In this document: one piece after another, positions 8,723 through 17,479 of the stretch
How positions within the stretch are numbered: position 1 is the first letter of the stretch
Layout: each line of letters begins with the position of its first letter
DNA from: Thermodesulfovibrio yellowstonii DSM 11347
GTDB lineage: Bacteria; Nitrospirota; Thermodesulfovibrionia; Thermodesulfovibrionales; Thermodesulfovibrionaceae
Direction of reading: 5' to 3'
DNA length: 64,000 nt
NCBI RefSeq assembly: GCF_000020985.1
Contig: NC_011296.1
Coordinates: 620,001-684,000 of the forward strand
The notes under the pieces: model-generated
What the model saw: only the letters and a program-made list of their open reading frames with translations
What the model was told of the DNA's origin: nothing
The model's database searches: none
Made by a program: the position numbers and the translations under genes

Positions 8723-9637
8723 TTGAAAACCTATTCAGTTAAAATAAAACCTCTCACAGGTTTTGGAGACTTTATAAAAGGAGACACGCTTTTTGGGCAT
8801 ATTTGCTGGCAACTATGCTATGACCCAAAAATATTTGGAAAGAGTCTTGATGAACTTCTTAATGACTATGATAAAAATCCTTTCATAGTCTTATCTTCAG
8901 CCTATCCTGTAGTAAACAACAAGATTTATCTCAAAAGACCCGCGTTACCGCTAAGCATGCTTTTTGATATCTCTGAGGAAGAAATTGTAAAAAATAGAAA
9001 GGAACTTAAAAGAAGAAACTATTTTGCTTTTGAACAACCACTAAATTTGCTAAGAAAAATCAATTATGAATCCTTATCTTTTTTCAAAGAGCAGGAGCAG
9101 ACAAGGTGTAGCATAAACAGGCTTACAAATACAACAACTGAACCACCTTTTGCTCCTTACAATGTAGGCAAAATTTTCTTTAATTGCGACTTGGTAGTTT
9201 TCGCAGGTTTGCGGGATGATATTAATATAAATTCGTTTCTTGAAATTTTGAGTCGTATTGGAAAACATGGTTATGGTAAAGATGCAACTGTTGGATACGG
9301 AAAATTTGATATTATCAGCTGGGAAGAGATTGATTTGTTAAATACCGCTAAGTCTCCAAATGCTCTATATACTCTGTCTCCTCTATGTCCTGACTCGGCT
9401 CAAACTGAGAAAATATATTTTAACCCTTTTGTAAGATTTGGCAGACACGGAGATATACTTTCAAAAAGCAAAAACCCCTTTAAAAATCCTGTAATATTTG
9501 CTGATGAGGCTGCTATAGTTTTTACAAAGGCAGAGATAATCAAGCCCTACATCGGAAAAGTGGTTAGAGATATCTCAAAAGCTTTACCAGAGGCAGTAAC
9601 CCAGGGATATAGCTTAGTAATTAAAGTGGAGGTATGA
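8723..9637 (+). CDS. csm4: Csm4 RAMP subunit capping the crRNA 5' tag
   Basis: The 304-residue RAMP protein starts with KIKPLTGFGDFIKGDTLFGH, the Csm4-type N-terminus, and has the RAMP Gly-rich segment IGKHGYGKDATVGYGKF in the middle. Csm4 binds the 5' handle of the crRNA and docks Csm1. Translation starts at a TTG at 8723, three bases after the csm3 stop and behind a purine-rich GGGGG site. It keeps the order csm3-csm4-csm5. Confidence 0.93.
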   Translation: MKTYSVKIKPLTGFGDFIKGDTLFGHICWQLCYDPKIFGKSLDELLNDYDKNPFIVLSSAYPVVNNKIYLKRPALPLSMLFDISEEEIVKNRKELKRRNYFAFEQPLNLLRKINYESLSFFKEQEQTRCSINRLTNTTTEPPFAPYNVGKIFFNCDLVVFAGLRDDININSFLEILSRIGKHGYGKDATVGYGKFDIISWEEIDLLNTAKSPNALYTLSPLCPDSAQTEKIYFNPFVRFGRHGDILSKSKNPFKNPVIFADEAAIVFTKAEIIKPYIGKVVRDISKALPEAVTQGYSLVIKVEV

Positions 9638-9638
9638 G

Positions 9639-10724
9639 ATGATTTATAATGTAAAATTACACACCGTAAGCCCGATTCACATTGGATGCGACCAGAGTTA
9701 CACTCCTGTTAATTTTGTAATAGATACTGACAAAAGTACTCTCATAGAGTTTGACCTTTGGGATTTCATCAATTCACTGGATGAAAAAGAGTATATAAAA
9801 TTAAGGGATATATCAGAGAATAAATCACCCATTGCACTTGTGTATCTATATAGATTCTATGCTGAAAGAAAAAACAGAATAAAGGGTAGAACTATTCCAA
9901 TTCCAAAAGAACTTGCTGATAGATACAGAGATGTTAAGCAATTCCAAAATGAAAGTGATGTTATCAGGGAATTTAATGAATTTGAAATACCAAAGACATT
10001 TTATAATCCCTACACAGGTAAACCTCTGATTCCAGGTAGTTCCTTAAAGGGCTCTATAAGGACAGCATACATTGAAGGATTAATCAAGGAAGAGGGTAAC
10101 GTTGCCCACTATAGAGATAGAGAGAAATACCCAAAATATACTGACATAGAAGAAAAGATACTGCAGGGTAAAACAAAAACCGATCCTTTTAGACTCTTAA
10201 AACTCAGCGACTTTGAACCTCAGGGAGAAGTAAAAACAGAGATAATCTTTCAAGTAAATGTACGAAAGCTAAATAACACATCAAAAGAATCTCTTTCTAT
10301 TCCGATAGAGATTATTCCTACAGGTAATGTTTTTAAAGGAACATTAGCAATAGAAGAGCCATTAGCTCATTCAGGTATATCTAAAAAGCTTGATTTGACT
10401 GAGCTATTGCTTAAGACTCATTCGCACTATGCAGGAATTTTTAACAAAGAGATTGACTTAAGAAAAATCAAGGGATTCAGTCTACCAAATCTTTCAGAGT
10501 ATAGAGAGATGTTTAAGCAAAAGTATTTTCTACTAAGACTGGGTAAGCACTCCGGTGCAGAGGCAGTTACATGGGAAGGGCTAAGAAAAATAAAAGTAAA
10601 AACAAAAGAGGGGACACAAATAATGGATTCATCAACTACAATATGGCTTGCCTCAAAGCAAAAAAAACCTTCTAATCTTTCAAGTACGACACCATTTGGC
10701 TGGGCTATTTTAGAGGTTTTATGA
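9639..10724 (+). CDS. csm5: Csm5 RAMP subunit at the crRNA 3' end
   Basis: The 361-residue protein begins KLHTVSPIHIGCDQSYTPV and has the RAMP block YTGKPLIPGSSLKGSIRTAY around 125-145, typical of Csm5. Csm5 caps the 3' end of the complex and is needed for crRNA maturation in studied systems. It starts 1 nt after the csm4 stop with a GGAGG site and ends 1 nt before cas6. All five Csm subunits are present and uninterrupted. Confidence 0.93.
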   Translation: MIYNVKLHTVSPIHIGCDQSYTPVNFVIDTDKSTLIEFDLWDFINSLDEKEYIKLRDISENKSPIALVYLYRFYAERKNRIKGRTIPIPKELADRYRDVKQFQNESDVIREFNEFEIPKTFYNPYTGKPLIPGSSLKGSIRTAYIEGLIKEEGNVAHYRDREKYPKYTDIEEKILQGKTKTDPFRLLKLSDFEPQGEVKTEIIFQVNVRKLNNTSKESLSIPIEIIPTGNVFKGTLAIEEPLAHSGISKKLDLTELLLKTHSHYAGIFNKEIDLRKIKGFSLPNLSEYREMFKQKYFLLRLGKHSGAEAVTWEGLRKIKVKTKEGTQIMDSSTTIWLASKQKKPSNLSSTTPFGWAILEVL

Positions 10725-10725
10725 G

Positions 10726-11622
10726 ATGAGGATAGAATATAAAAACATAGAATTTGAGCTTAAAGCTTTGACAGAGATAAAACTACCAGATTTCAAGGGT
10801 TCTGCCTTCAGAGGAGGTTTTGGGCATATCTTTAGAAAAATCACCTGCGTACTTAAGAGGCTTAATTGTCTTGAATGCCCACTAAAAAATCAGTGTATCT
10901 ATTCATATGTTTTTGAAACACCCCCTCTGGAGAATTCAAATATATTAAATATGAGCAATTATGAGAAAATTCCTCATCCTTTTATATTTGAGCCACCTGA
11001 AACAAAGAAAAAATTATTTCAACCAGAGGAAACTCTAAATTTAAAAATACTTCTAATTGGAAAAGCAATGGAATTTGCCCCTTATTTTATTTACACCATA
11101 TCTGAACTTGGAAAAGTTGGAATTGGAAAAGGTAGGGGTAAATTCACTGTAGAAAATATAAACATAGGTGAAAAGCTGTTGTTTCATCTTAATAACATAA
11201 ACATAAGAGAGTCGTACAGCGTTCTAAAAATCAGAGCAATAACTCCATTAAGAATTAAATACAATCGCGACCTTGTAAGAGACATTGAATTTCACATACT
11301 GATCCGCTCCTTATTAAGAAGGCTTAGCCTTATTTATTATTTTCACATAAAACCTGAAATTTTAATACATGAACCAAAAGAACTTATAAGGAAAGCAGAG
11401 ACGGTCAAAAAAGTTCAAGATATAACATTCTGGTATGACTGGGAGAGGTATTCATCAAGACAGGACAAACGAATGAAGCTTGGTGGAGTTATTGGAGAGA
11501 TAATCTATAAGGGGAATATATCTATATTCATTCCATATGTAAAGGCTGGTGAAATCCTGCATGTTGGCAAAGGAACAAGTTTTGGATTGGGCAAGTACGA
11601 GATTGTTGAGTTCTCAACTTGA
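10726..11622 (+). CDS. cas6: Cas6 pre-crRNA endoribonuclease
   Basis: The 298-residue RAMP endonuclease cleaves CRISPR repeat RNA. It has an FRGGFGHIFRK segment near residues 27-37, a Cys cluster CLECPLKNQC around 45-54 found in a Cas6 subgroup, and the C-terminal Gly-rich loop GKGTSFGLGKYEI. Together with Csm1-5 this completes effector maturation. It is the last gene before the leader and array and is co-oriented with the array. Which residues act as general acid/base is not clear from sequence. Confidence 0.92.
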   Translation: MRIEYKNIEFELKALTEIKLPDFKGSAFRGGFGHIFRKITCVLKRLNCLECPLKNQCIYSYVFETPPLENSNILNMSNYEKIPHPFIFEPPETKKKLFQPEETLNLKILLIGKAMEFAPYFIYTISELGKVGIGKGRGKFTVENINIGEKLLFHLNNINIRESYSVLKIRAITPLRIKYNRDLVRDIEFHILIRSLLRRLSLIYYFHIKPEILIHEPKELIRKAETVKKVQDITFWYDWERYSSRQDKRMKLGGVIGEIIYKGNISIFIPYVKAGEILHVGKGTSFGLGKYEIVEFST

Positions 11623-12029
11623 CAAACATACAATGGTTATGATTTGATTTAATAAATTGCTCTTTGACAAGGCTGGTTTGTTTTAATCTCTAATGATTAA
11701 AACATACGAATATTCACTCCGAGCTTGGCGCTTGGAAGAATATTATTTTGCATTATTTTAATGGAGAGCTAACACTGTTTATGAATAGTTATTCCGAGCC
11801 TGCGTAAACAGGCGATGAATCTCAATCTCTATTTTTGAAGAAAAGAGATTATTTTCAACCAACTATTGGATATATTCACGCAAAATATTGCAAATATTTG
11901 TTTTGCTGGGAATATAAAATTAAGCATTATCAATGTTTTGAACCTCATGCGGAGGTGGGAAAATGCGAAAAAATTTGCACACCCATTTTTATAACATGTT
12001 GAAAAATAAACAAAAAAATATGATAGGCA
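11623..12029 (+). promoter_or_regulatory. CRISPR leader region
   Basis: The 407-bp AT-rich, non-coding stretch between cas6 and the first perfect repeat is at the end opposite the degenerate terminal repeat, so it is the leader side. It contains two hairpins: 11709-11744 (about 15-bp imperfect stem with outer arms AATATT) and 11791-11820 (ends ATTC and GCCTG pairing). A TTGACA-like hexamer lies in ctttgacaagg near 11664-11674, but no matching -10 was convincing. No ORF was seen. Confidence 0.65.
11709..11744. repeat. Hairpin repeat in the leader
   Basis: An inverted repeat of about 15 bp with one mismatch and one bulge: arm AATATTCACTCCGAGC, loop TTGGC-like, arm GCTTGGAAGAATATT. A related but weaker hairpin with ATTCCGAG start lies at 11791-11820. 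They look like small dispersed palindromes; a role in array transcription or integration-host binding is possible but not shown. Confidence 0.5.
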
Positions 12030-13918
12030 GTAGGAAACAAGACCTCATTTAAAAGGGATTGCGACTTCATTGCTTATTTTATCAATTTCATCTTCAACTT
12101 GTTTGTAGGAAACAAGACCTCATTTAAAAGGGATTGCGACTTCTCTTTTAAATAGATATCGTGAGGGCAAATTTTGTAGGAAACAAGACCTCATTTAAAA
12201 GGGATTGCGACCTAAAGTATCCTTTATCTCTTGTATAAGAGATTGGTAGGAAACAAGACCTCATTTAAAAGGGATTGCGACATAATTTGATAGTTCTAAA
12301 TCTTGTCCTATTATCTCAGTAGGAAACAAGACCTCATTTAAAAGGGATTGCGACCGCTAGTTGGTATAACTACATGATAAAAATCAGTTGTAGGAAACAA
12401 GACCTCATTTAAAAGGGATTGCGACTTTTTCTTTTTTACAATATTCTCTACTTCTTTGTAGGAAACAAGACCTCATTTAAAAGGGATTGCGACATCAAAA
12501 ACCACTATTTCCTTTGCTTCTTTTTGTTGGTAGGAAACAAGACCTCATTTAAAAGGGATTGCGACTTTGACTATGTCATTTGTTTGACATGGGAAAGTTG
12601 AGTAGGAAACAAGACCTCATTTAAAAGGGATTGCGACCAATTTCAATTAATTCTTTCATTTTCCCCTCCGATGTAGGAAACAAGACCTCATTTAAAAGGG
12701 ATTGCGACTTCAAGTCCCATCTCCTTGTAAATTTTCTTCTTCTCGTAGGAAACAAGACCTCATTTAAAAGGGATTGCGACTTTAAGGCGGCGATAAGTGT
12801 CTCTTGCTTTTGTCCTGTAGGAAACAAGACCTCATTTAAAAGGGATTGCGACCCATTTTTACCTCCCTTTTTGGTTTTGTAAAAAGTAGGAAACAAGACC
12901 TCATTTAAAAGGGATTGCGACTAATTGGTTTAATGATACCCCGATATGGGTCCAATGTAGGAAACAAGACCTCATTTAAAAGGGATTGCGACATTTTGTT
13001 CCTCTTCCTTTGCCCACTCCCAATCTGTAGGAAACAAGACCTCATTTAAAAGGGATTGCGACATAACGTATCATATCAAATATTACAAGGATTTTCCCTG
13101 TAGGAAACAAGACCTCATTTAAAAGGGATTGCGACTTAATCCATAAGTTATATTGTCTTCTTTAAAATAAGTAGGAAACAAGACCTCATTTAAAAGGGAT
13201 TGCGACATCCATTTTTGAGTGCATTTTCAAAGACCTGAAGTCGTAGGAAACAAGACCTCATTTAAAAGGGATTGCGACCAAGCACTATAGCAGCACCACC
13301 GCACACAAACCCAAGTAGGAAACAAGACCTCATTTAAAAGGGATTGCGACTGCAGTAAACGCAATAGGCGGCAGAGTTATGTCAGGTAGGAAACAAGACC
13401 TCATTTAAAAGGGATTGCGACGGCTTTTCCTTTGCAGCATCAATTGCTGCAACTTGTAGGAAACAAGACCTCATTTAAAAGGGATTGCGACGATATGAAA
13501 CCAGAGGATACTTATTCATTATGTTGTGTAGGAAACAAGACCTCATTTAAAAGGGATTGCGACATAAAACCTCCTATATGTTTCATTTCTTCTTTAACTG
13601 TAGGAAACAAGACCTCATTTAAAAGGGATTGCGACCACACATAGTAACATAAGTTGTAACGGCAACATGTAGGAAACAAGACCTCATTTAAAAGGGATTG
13701 CGACTCAAAGAATCCCAGAAGGGTGCACCAACTATCTGTGTAGGAAACAAGACCTCATTTAAAAGGGATTGCGACATGAATCATTGTATTGTAGTCCTGA
13801 TAGCAGATTCTGTAGGAAACAAGACCTCATTTAAAAGGGATTGCGACTTAAAATACTCAGTTGTGGTTGTCCTGCTCTTTATGTAGGAAACAAGACCTCA
13901 TTTAAAAGGGATTGCGAG
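12030..13918 (+). CRISPR. CRISPR array, 27 repeats of 36 bp and 26 spacers
   Basis: Repeats begin GTAGGAAACAAGACC and end GGGATTGCGAC (36 bp), with the first at 12030-12065 and the last at 13883-13918. Spacers are 32-39 bp, mostly 34-37. All repeats I read are identical except the last, whose final base is G instead of C, marking the leader-distal end. The repeat end gives an 8-nt ATTGCGAC crRNA handle like the ATTGAAAC tags of type III crRNAs, so transcription runs left to right from the cas6 side. The array follows the csm operon, so it presumably feeds the Csm complex. Short ORFs read across the array are artefacts. Confidence 0.98.
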
Positions 13919-13938
13919 TTTCTAAAAAGGAGGTTTTA

Positions 13939-14512
13939 ATGAACGTTGACAACAGCAATCAAGAGCCTTTATTAGGTTTTTTATCTCTTTATGAGACAAC
14001 TTCGCATGATGGATATATTGGAAGCTTATTGATAACTGATCCTCATGGTATACCACAAGAATTTAGATGCACTCATCCTATTAAACCTACGGCAATCCAA
14101 AAGGATATTATACGGAGAGAGTTTAGAAACCTATGTTGGTGTCAATTTATGCGGATTTTCTTTGCTCAAATCTCTTCAAACTGTTCCATCAATTTTAATT
14201 GTTGGCAAGAATTACCTACTTGACACACGAAAAGTAACTTCTTATCCCGTTGTATATGTTAGAAAAGCTGGTGAAACAATAGATTTAAGTTCATCGGAAA
14301 GTTCAAAAATTGGTAAAAGGGAAAGAATTGAATGCCCTACCAGTAAATTTCAACCGATAATAGTTATCTCTCATCCAGATTTTAGTGATGATTTAGCAGT
14401 GGCAAAACAGATGCTTGAAAATATTTTTATTTTACTTGATCCTTTGGAACCATTTAATAGAATGTTAAAAGCAATTGAAGTCTTAGGCAAACAAGATAAA
14501 ACATTTCAATGA
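13939..14512 (+). pseudogene. Frameshifted conserved hypothetical gene, partner of the SNF2 gene
   Basis: A strong AAGGAGG site (13927-13933) and ATG at 13939 open a frame that reads well up to HPIKPTAIQK; then coding sense continues one base later as ILYGESLETYVGVNL. One extra base near 14101-14105 (aaggata) accounts for the break. The repaired protein would be about 190 residues: N-terminal alpha/beta with GYIGSLLITD and HPIKPTAIQ motifs and a middle region SLLKSLQTVPSILIVG. I do not know its function. The start lies only 21 bp from the last CRISPR repeat. A sequencing error or programmed shift is possible, but the next gene is also damaged, which favours decay. Confidence 0.65.
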
Positions 14513-14543
14513 ACATAAGAAAACATAAGATTTCTAAAATATT

Positions 14544-16166
14544 ATGAAATTTCTTAAAGATTTACGGATTAATTTAGCTAAAAAATTAATACTTAAAAAG
14601 AAAGAAGACATATTTTTACTTGATAAGATTGAAATAGACTTAAAGGGAGGAAGCCCAGTTAAACTTAAAATTCCTCCTTTCCCTACGCCTCAGAATATAG
14701 AACACCAATATTTTCAGAAACCATTAGTTAAGGATTATAATGTAAATTTCCCCGATTGTAAACATACTTGTATGTATCGTATTTCAAAAGATAAATTACC
14801 TGAAATCTCTGTTTTTGAAATAAGGGGAAAACTTTTCTGCCCTAAAATAAAAGCTTTTGCAGTTAATTTAGGTAACCCCGTGGTCATTGGAATGTCTTAT
14901 AAAAAATACGAAAGAAAGGATAGGGTGTCAACCTTATTCCCTGTTAGTGATGATAAACTTTGTATTCACGGTATTGAAAGAAAGTTATGTTCTATTTGCA
15001 ATCAAAGATTACAAAATAAAAAAACACCAATTAAGTCTAATTTTTTTCAATTAATTTTACCCATTCTCCAACCTCCATTAGGTGAAAATTTTGATAATCC
15101 GATTGCTTTTCAAAATAAATTGAAGTTATATCCCTTTAAAATAGATGGAGTTAAATTTTTAGCCAATCATAAACAGGCAATACTTGGAGATGAGATGGGA
15201 CTGGGAAAATCTATACAAGCAATTGTTGCAATAAGATTACTATTCAGAATTGGGGAAATAGTCAATGTAATAATAGTTTGTCCAAAATCAGTGCTAACTG
15301 ATTGGAAGAAAAAATTAAACGATTGGGCTCCTGAATTGAAAGTTGTAAAAATATGTGGCACTCCAGAACAAAGAAAAATTATCTGGTACTTTCCCGCGCA
15401 TGTTTATCTAATAACTTATGATACGTTAAGGCAGGATGAGAATGTATCAAAAAAAGATTTTGATCTGGTTATATTAGACGAAATTCAGAAAATAAAAAAT
15501 CCAAGCTCTGGAATTCCAAAAGCAGTCAGACAAGTTAATGGTAAAATTCGCTGGGGATTGTCTGGGACACCATTGGAGAATCACCTTGATGAGCTTGTGT
15601 CTATTTTTGCTTACATTAAACCAGGGCTTTTAACTTATAATGATGTTCAAAATCTTAAGAAGATTAAAGATTTAATTAATCCATTTTTTCTTAGGAGAAG
15701 AAAACAAGATGTTCTGAAAAAACTTCCTAAAAAAGTTTATGAAGAAGTTTGGCTTGAACTTACACCTGAGAGGAAAGCATATAATAAAGTTGAGCAAGAG
15801 GGAATTGTTACTTTAAAAAAGCAAGGAACATCTGTAACAGTTCAACATATTTGGGCATTAATTTCAAAATTGAAACAAATTTGTAATTTAGACCCTATAT
15901 CAAATGAAAGTTGTAAACTTGAATATCTTCCTGTTGCCATTCAAACAGAAGACAGAACTCATAGAATTGGGCAGAAAAAAACTGTATTTGTTTCATCACT
16001 TTTTACTGTTAATACAATAGAAGAGCGAATACAAAATATTCTTAACAAAAAGAAACAACTCTTTAAAGAGGTTATTGATCACTTGAGTGATACAAGATTA
16101 TCTAAAATTTTATCTGAAGAAGATTTGTTCAGCCTTTTTAATATCAAAAAATCTAAGAGTAAATAA
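14544..16166 (+). pseudogene. SNF2-family helicase with internal deletion
   Basis: The 540-residue frame has a SNF2 N-terminal helicase lobe: Walker A GDEMGLGKS near 214, DEIQ near 312, motif III LSGTPLENH, and the RRRKQDVLKKLP segment. A Cys/His patch C-x-H-G...LCSIC lies near 135-150. The C-terminal lobe is broken: sequence jumps from ESCKLEYL to PVAIQTEDRTHRIGQ (motif VI, near 472), where intact SNF2 proteins have over 100 residues carrying motifs IV and V. The junction is near 15925-15935 and stays in frame. Such a protein should not translocate on DNA. With the frameshifted neighbour it appears to be a dying accessory cassette, perhaps once a mobile or defence module. Confidence 0.75.
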
Positions 16167-16315
16167 AATGTCATAGCCAAGATTTAATCTCATAAGATAA
16201 TCCAACCTTGACAATATTTCTGCAATGTTTCTGTTTGAAAAATTAATTTCCTCAGAGGGTTATAATTAACTTAAGGGCAAAAGCTCTGAATACAAGTAAT
16301 AAAAAGAGGTGTGCT

Positions 16316-17479
16316 ATGAGTTTAAAAATTCTTCATACTTCTGATTGGCATTTGGGAAAAGTTTTCAAAGAGACCACCTTTGAGCTTTTACCAATTCAAA
16401 AGCAGATAATGGACGAAATCGTTGATATTACCAGAAAAGAAAACCCTGACATTGTATTAATTGCAGGTGATATTTTTGACACATACAATCCTTCCTTTGA
16501 AGCTGAGAAAATTTTTTATGAAACTCTTTCAAGGCTTTCCGAGCAAAACTGTTTTGTATTTGCTCTCGCTGGCAATCATGACTCACCTGACAAGCTTCAA
16601 ATATCAAAACCTTTAATAGCTGGTAAACATTCAATCTTCATAAAGAGCACAGCCTTTGATGAATCTAAGGATATTGAATTTGAAAATGAAAATTTTAAGC
16701 TCGCTCTTGAGAATTCATTTCTAAAACTACACTTAAAAAATGAAGGAACAGTTATAGCATTAAAATGTCTGCCCTATCTTTCAGAGGTTAGATTAGGATT
16801 AGCCGGTGATGAATATCTTAAAAAGGTCAATGAACTCCTATCCATTGAGCCACAATTTAGTTGTGATTACTTTTTATTGACGAGTCATCTGTCTATAGCA
16901 GGTGCTCAACAGTCTGGTTCTGAGAGGATTTTTCAAATTGGTGGCATTGAATATATTCCTATAGATTTTTTACCCAAAAGTGCTCACTACATAGCTCTCG
17001 GGCATCTTCATAGACATCAAAAACTAAGAAATGCTACTTACTCAGGTTCAATCTATCCCTTTGACCTTGCTGAGATAGAGCATAAAAAGGGAGTTTCTGT
17101 ATGGGAAAACGGTAAGCCTGATTTTATAGAATTTAACAAAATTCCAAAGATAAGAAAGATTGAATTTGATTCTCTTGAAGATGCAGTAAAGAATGCACCA
17201 GAGGATGAGGCATACTATTATGTATTAATAAAAAATCCGCATGCTTATACTACCGCTTCAATTGATGCATTACTTAAAGCATACAGAAATAGACTGGTAA
17301 ATTGGCAGTTTTATACTCCTGATGTTCCAGAAGAAATTTCAATTCCAGAACTTCACTCTTTGAATGAAGAAGAGATGTTCATAGAATTCTATAGGGCAAA
17401 GTTAAACAAAAAACCTTCTCAGGATATTTTGAGTCTTTTTCTAAAAACATTGGAAGAGGTGAAAAATGCTACCAATTAG
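16316..17479 (+). CDS. sbcD: SbcD nuclease subunit (Mre11-like)
   Basis: The 387-residue metallophosphoesterase has all Mre11/SbcD motifs: TSDWHLGK at the N-terminus, AGDIFDTYNPS, AGNHDSPDKL, a LTSHLSIAG block, and ALGHLHRHQ. SbcD with SbcC forms an ATP-regulated nuclease that opens hairpins and trims blocked DNA ends. A purine-rich AAAGAGGTG site precedes the ATG. It overlaps sbcC by 14 nt. It starts a same-strand run that continues through sbcC into the cas2-cas1 genes. Confidence 0.96.
   Translation: MSLKILHTSDWHLGKVFKETTFELLPIQKQIMDEIVDITRKENPDIVLIAGDIFDTYNPSFEAEKIFYETLSRLSEQNCFVFALAGNHDSPDKLQISKPLIAGKHSIFIKSTAFDESKDIEFENENFKLALENSFLKLHLKNEGTVIALKCLPYLSEVRLGLAGDEYLKKVNELLSIEPQFSCDYFLLTSHLSIAGAQQSGSERIFQIGGIEYIPIDFLPKSAHYIALGHLHRHQKLRNATYSGSIYPFDLAEIEHKKGVSVWENGKPDFIEFNKIPKIRKIEFDSLEDAVKNAPEDEAYYYVLIKNPHAYTTASIDALLKAYRNRLVNWQFYTPDVPEEISIPELHSLNEEEMFIEFYRAKLNKKPSQDILSLFLKTLEEVKNATN

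Noticed and set aside
12566-12601. Spacer containing ATGTCA...TGACAT inverted repeat
   Set aside because: It may come from a palindromic target, but with no protospacer search it says nothing further.
12419-13886. Open frames across the CRISPR region on both strands
   Set aside because: They consist of translated repeats (GNKTSFKRDCD and its antisense form) joined by spacers, so they are not proteins.
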